Under the pieces are notes generated by a model. The model made no database searches. It saw only the letters and a program-made list of their open reading frames with translations, and was not told the origin of the DNA. Below, piece by piece: positions 61,083 to 64,000 of a stretch of DNA of 64,000 nucleotides; position 1 is the first letter of the stretch, and every line of letters begins with the position of its first letter. A program made the position numbers and the translations under genes. Location: contig CP197396.1 in the NCBI GenBank assembly GCA_052161885.1, positions 4,092,001 through 4,156,000 on the forward strand, read 5' to 3'. Source of the stretch: QKTW01 sp052161885. Its GTDB lineage: Bacteria > Bacteroidota > Bacteroidia > Chitinophagales > Chitinophagaceae.

Positions 61083-62888
61083 ATGAAAAAATTCACGAGA
61101 ATATTCGGTTATCTGAAAGACTACAAATTTCAGATAACCCTTTATTTTATATTCAATGTACTGGGAATTGTTTTCGGGCTTTTCTCCTTAGGTGCATTGG
61201 TGCCGATATTAAACGTACTATTTCTTAATGGTGGCACAGGCACTTCCGGCTCCGGGAAAGACCTGCTGTCTGTACTCAATAGTGCTGTAAGCCATATCGT
61301 AAAACTATACGGATCTTCTACTGCATTACTGTACATATGTTTTGGCGTGGTAGTGCTCACGGTATTGAAAAACCTGTTCCTTTACCTGTCCCGCTATATG
61401 CTGAACCCGATCCGGAACGCGGTTTTGAGGCGCCTGAGAGATGAAATGTACCTGAAAATGCTGTCGTTGCCTATTGGCTTTTTTACAGAAGAAAGAAAGG
61501 GCGATCTTATTTCCCGGATGACCAATGATGTGAATGAAGTGGAGCTGTCAATAATGGCCACGCTTGAGGTGATCATCCGCGAACCATTGACCATCCTCTT
61601 TTATATAGGTTCCATGATCTATATCAGTCCGAGCCTTACTATTTTCCTGGTTGTGTTTTTACCAGTTGCCGGACTGGTAATAGGCCGGATAGGCAAATCA
61701 CTCCGCAAGTCTTCAAATGTATTGCAGGAGCTATTGGGCAGCATGCTGGGGATCATAGATGAGACACTGGTGGGCATGCGTGTTGTTAAGGCCTTCAATG
61801 CCGAAAAACATCAGCATTCCCGTTTTATGAAGGTGAACAATATGATGTTCCGTACACGCAACAAGCTGGCTACACGCAGCGAGCTGGGTTCTCCGCTTTC
61901 GGAGACAATGGGCATCATGGTGGTAAGTGTCGTTTTGTGGTATGGCGGACAGCTTATTTTTTCTAACTCTTCCAGCCTTGATCCCGCAAAATTCATACTG
62001 TACATCGGGCTTTTCTCTCAGATCATTACACCATTCAAAAACATTTCCACCTCCGTATTTAATATCCAGAAAGGTGCAGCTGCGCTGGAACGTGTAGAGC
62101 ATCTGCTGGTTGCAGAAAATACGATACAGGAACTGCCGGATGCTCGTCCGGTAAAGGATTTTAATAAAGCGGTGGAATTTAAAAATGTCCGTTTTAGCTA
62201 CGGCGATAAAGTTATCCTTGATGGTATAGATCTGAAAATTGAAAAGGGTAAAACCATCGCACTTGTTGGTGCATCCGGTGCCGGTAAATCGACGATGGTA
62301 GATCTTATACCCCGTTTTCATGATGTTACTTCCGGTGAAATACTGATAGATGGTATCAATGTAAAAGACCTGAAACTGGATGATGTGCGGCGCCTGATGG
62401 GTGTTGTAAGCCAGGATCCGATCTTATTTAACGATACCATTGAAAACAACATACGCCTTGGTACCGGCGGTGCTTCTATAGCACAGGTAGAAGAGGCAGC
62501 AACCGTAGCACACGCACATAGTTTTATTATGAATAAGCCGGACGGCTACCAGACTGTTGTGGGCGACCGTGGCAGCAGACTGAGCGGTGGCGAACGCCAG
62601 CGTGTAACAATAGCAAGGGCCGTACTGAAAAATCCGCCGATATTAATCCTTGATGAAGCTACTTCTTCCCTGGATACAGAGAGTGAACGTATTGTACAGG
62701 AAGCGATCAATAAACTGATGCAGAACAGGACCTGTATCGTCATTGCACACCGCTTATCTACCGTACAACATGCAGATGAGATCATTGTAATGGATCGCGG
62801 AAAGATTGTACAGCGCGGACGTCATGCAGAACTGATGCAGACAGACGGGCTTTACAGGAAACTGGTGGAAATGCAGCAGGTGAAATAG
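61083..62888 (+). CDS. ABC exporter, MsbA type
   Basis: The 601-aa half-transporter has an N-terminal membrane domain with six helices (residues 15-330) and a C-terminal ATPase: Walker A (GASGAGKSTMVDL), signature LSGGERQRVTIARAV, Walker B (PPILILDEATSSLD) and H-loop (IAHRLST). Sequence and length fit the MsbA group, which exports lipid A or other lipids, although drug exporters look alike. It has no C39 peptidase domain, so it is not the missing exporter of the double-glycine peptides. Its start codon touches the stop of cysS. Confidence 0.93.
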   Translation: MKKFTRIFGYLKDYKFQITLYFIFNVLGIVFGLFSLGALVPILNVLFLNGGTGTSGSGKDLLSVLNSAVSHIVKLYGSSTALLYICFGVVVLTVLKNLFLYLSRYMLNPIRNAVLRRLRDEMYLKMLSLPIGFFTEERKGDLISRMTNDVNEVELSIMATLEVIIREPLTILFYIGSMIYISPSLTIFLVVFLPVAGLVIGRIGKSLRKSSNVLQELLGSMLGIIDETLVGMRVVKAFNAEKHQHSRFMKVNNMMFRTRNKLATRSELGSPLSETMGIMVVSVVLWYGGQLIFSNSSSLDPAKFILYIGLFSQIITPFKNISTSVFNIQKGAAALERVEHLLVAENTIQELPDARPVKDFNKAVEFKNVRFSYGDKVILDGIDLKIEKGKTIALVGASGAGKSTMVDLIPRFHDVTSGEILIDGINVKDLKLDDVRRLMGVVSQDPILFNDTIENNIRLGTGGASIAQVEEAATVAHAHSFIMNKPDGYQTVVGDRGSRLSGGERQRVTIARAVLKNPPILILDEATSSLDTESERIVQEAINKLMQNRTCIVIAHRLSTVQHADEIIVMDRGKIVQRGRHAELMQTDGLYRKLVEMQQVK

Positions 62889-62894
62889 TTAAGA

Positions 62895-62902
62895 TATATT
62901 TG
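62895..62902 (+). promoter_or_regulatory. -7 box (TATATTTG) of galE
   Basis: A perfect TAnnTTTG, 17 nt before the galE start codon and 6 nt after the exporter stop. Confidence 0.6.
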
Positions 62903-62919
62903 TACTAATAAATGCAGGC

Positions 62920-63957
62920 ATGAAAAAAATTCTGGTGACAGGCGGATGCGGTTATATAGGAGCGCATACAATTGTGGATCTTATAGCAAACGGGTTTGAT
63001 GTAATATCGGTGGATAATCTTTCGCGCGGATCTCTGCGCATGTTATACGGTATTGAAAAAATCACGGGCCAGAAAGTAAAGAACTATAAAGTGGATCTTT
63101 GTAACCTGGAAGATACCGAAGCCATCTTTATTGAAAACCCCGAAATTATAGGTATTATTCACTTTGCAGCATATAAATCCGTACCGGAGTCTGTGAGTGA
63201 GCCGCTGAAATATTTTCACAATAACATAGAATCGCTGGTAAATGTGCTGACATGTGCACAGAATTATCATGTGCCGCATTTTGTTTTTTCTTCTTCCTGT
63301 TCGGTATATGGCAACGCAGATGTACTGCCGGTAAGCGAATCAGAGTCACTGAAAGAGCCGGAATCGCCGTATGCCCGTACCAAACAGATGGGTGAGGCTA
63401 TATGCCGCGATTTTACACGTCAGTACAAAGAACATAATGCGATGCTGCTGCGTTATTTCAACCCGGTAGGCGCGCATCCGAGCATTATGATCGGAGAACT
63501 TCAGGAAAAGCCCGAAAACCTGGTGCCTATGATCACGCAGACGGCTATTGGCAAGCGACCGGAAATGCAGGTCTTCGGGGCAGATTATCCAACCCGTGAC
63601 GGATCCTGTGTGCGTGATTACATTCATGTTATGGACATTGCCAATGCACATACCCGGGCTTTGCAGTATATGATTGATGAACGGAATAAAGAAAACTGCG
63701 AAATCTTTAACCTGGGGTCGGGCAATGGTGTCACTGTGCTTGAGCTGATCAGGTCTTTCGAGAAAATATCAGGCCAGAAGCTGAATTATAAAACAGGCCC
63801 GAGAAGACCAGGCGATGTGGGGGCTGTTTATGCCGATAATGCCAAAGCAACGAAACTGCTGGGCTGGGAATGTAAATACGATCTTGACCAGATGATGGAT
63901 ACAGCCTGGAAATGGGAAGTAACTATGCAGCGTGAGGCGCAGATAAGGTTTAATTAA
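62920..63957 (+). CDS. galE: UDP-glucose 4-epimerase
   Basis: GalE interconverts UDP-glucose and UDP-galactose. The 345-aa protein is complete: NAD-binding TGGCGYIGAHT (residues 7-17), the SDR active site FSSSCSVYG with Ser/Tyr and YARTKQMGE (catalytic Tyr and Lys), RYFNPVGAHPS and the family end RRPGDVGAVYADNAKATKLLGW. It serves surface-polysaccharide synthesis or galactose use. A -7 box in the short gap indicates its own promoter. A 7-nt tandem repeat follows at once. Confidence 0.97.
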   Translation: MKKILVTGGCGYIGAHTIVDLIANGFDVISVDNLSRGSLRMLYGIEKITGQKVKNYKVDLCNLEDTEAIFIENPEIIGIIHFAAYKSVPESVSEPLKYFHNNIESLVNVLTCAQNYHVPHFVFSSSCSVYGNADVLPVSESESLKEPESPYARTKQMGEAICRDFTRQYKEHNAMLLRYFNPVGAHPSIMIGELQEKPENLVPMITQTAIGKRPEMQVFGADYPTRDGSCVRDYIHVMDIANAHTRALQYMIDERNKENCEIFNLGSGNGVTVLELIRSFEKISGQKLNYKTGPRRPGDVGAVYADNAKATKLLGWECKYDLDQMMDTAWKWEVTMQREAQIRFN

Positions 63958-63960
63958 TGG

Positions 63961-63988
63961 ATTTGAGTATTGAGATTTGAGACTGTGA
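63961..63988. repeat. Degenerate 7-nt tandem repeat (ATTTGAG family)
   Basis: Units ATTTGAG, TATTGAG, ATTTGAG, ACTGTGA repeat every 7 nt right after galE. It is the inverted form of the array at 3001-3028. Confidence 0.7.
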
Positions 63989-64000
63989 TGAGGAGAGGAT

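Noticed and set aside
61083..62888. Exporter of the double-glycine peptides
   Set aside because: It has no C39 peptidase domain and lies 38 kb away in a cysS-linked unit; MsbA-type is a better fit.

Overview
The window (64 kb, moderate GC) is chromosomal DNA from a member of the Bacteroidota, most likely the Chitinophagaceae/Chitinophagales. The assignment is inferred from several traits: two secreted proteins with type IX secretion (T9SS) C-terminal sorting domains, promoters with the Bacteroidota -7 box TAnnTTTG, SusC/TonB-type barrel proteins, LytS/LytTR two-component pairs with beta-propeller sensors, and small peptides with the MKKLxxxxMKxxxGG leader typical of this phylum. No rRNA, tRNA, insertion sequence or CRISPR array was seen.

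Layout. 1-9.3 kb: the end of a MoxR ATPase, a TPR-like secreted protein, an orphan ParA, an HtrA-like protease, a cobalamin adenosyltransferase, an ABC ATPase, ispE, and rpmI-rplT. 9.5-16.2 kb: a pRiA4b-like gene with miaA; a CPBP protease, cdsA, psd and CCKKG-protein cluster on the minus strand; and dxs. ispE and dxs both belong to the MEP isoprenoid pathway. 16.5-23.4 kb: the most distinctive region. It has three small Cys-rich double-glycine peptide genes, a LytTR regulator with its sensor kinase, and a degenerate-C39/VKOR/thioredoxin fusion protein. Two peptide genes share a 42-nt upstream block (36/42 identical). 24-35.5 kb: a T9SS cargo protein, ComEC, a TPR protein, an outer-membrane barrel receptor, a FadN-type beta-oxidation enzyme and an OmpA lipoprotein. 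35.7-45.2 kb: rpsF-rpsR-rplI, several hypothetical proteins, a Wzi-like barrel, dihydroorotase and a MutS-like ATPase. 45.2-50.2 kb: an accessory region with dense palindromic and tandem intergenic repeats, a KAP-family NTPase with an XRE regulator, and a 10-unit array of 21-22-nt dyads. 50.2-64 kb: a Gly-rich T9SS protein, a second LytS/LytTR pair, an active rhomboid next to a rhomboid lacking both catalytic residues, an EEP-family protein, cysS, an MsbA-like exporter and galE.

The best candidate for an undescribed system is the 16.5-23.4 kb cluster. Two of its peptides have the same seven-cysteine, knottin-like spacing and the third has six cysteines. The neighbouring membrane oxidoreductase has every cysteine pair needed to make disulfides, plus an N-terminal domain resembling a C39 leader-binding domain without catalytic residues. 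The model is leader-guided oxidative folding of exported Cys-rich peptides, perhaps under control of the adjacent sensor pair. No C39 ABC exporter lies in the window. Intergenic DNA is also notable: nine separate loci carry degenerate tandem repeats with a strict 7-nt period.
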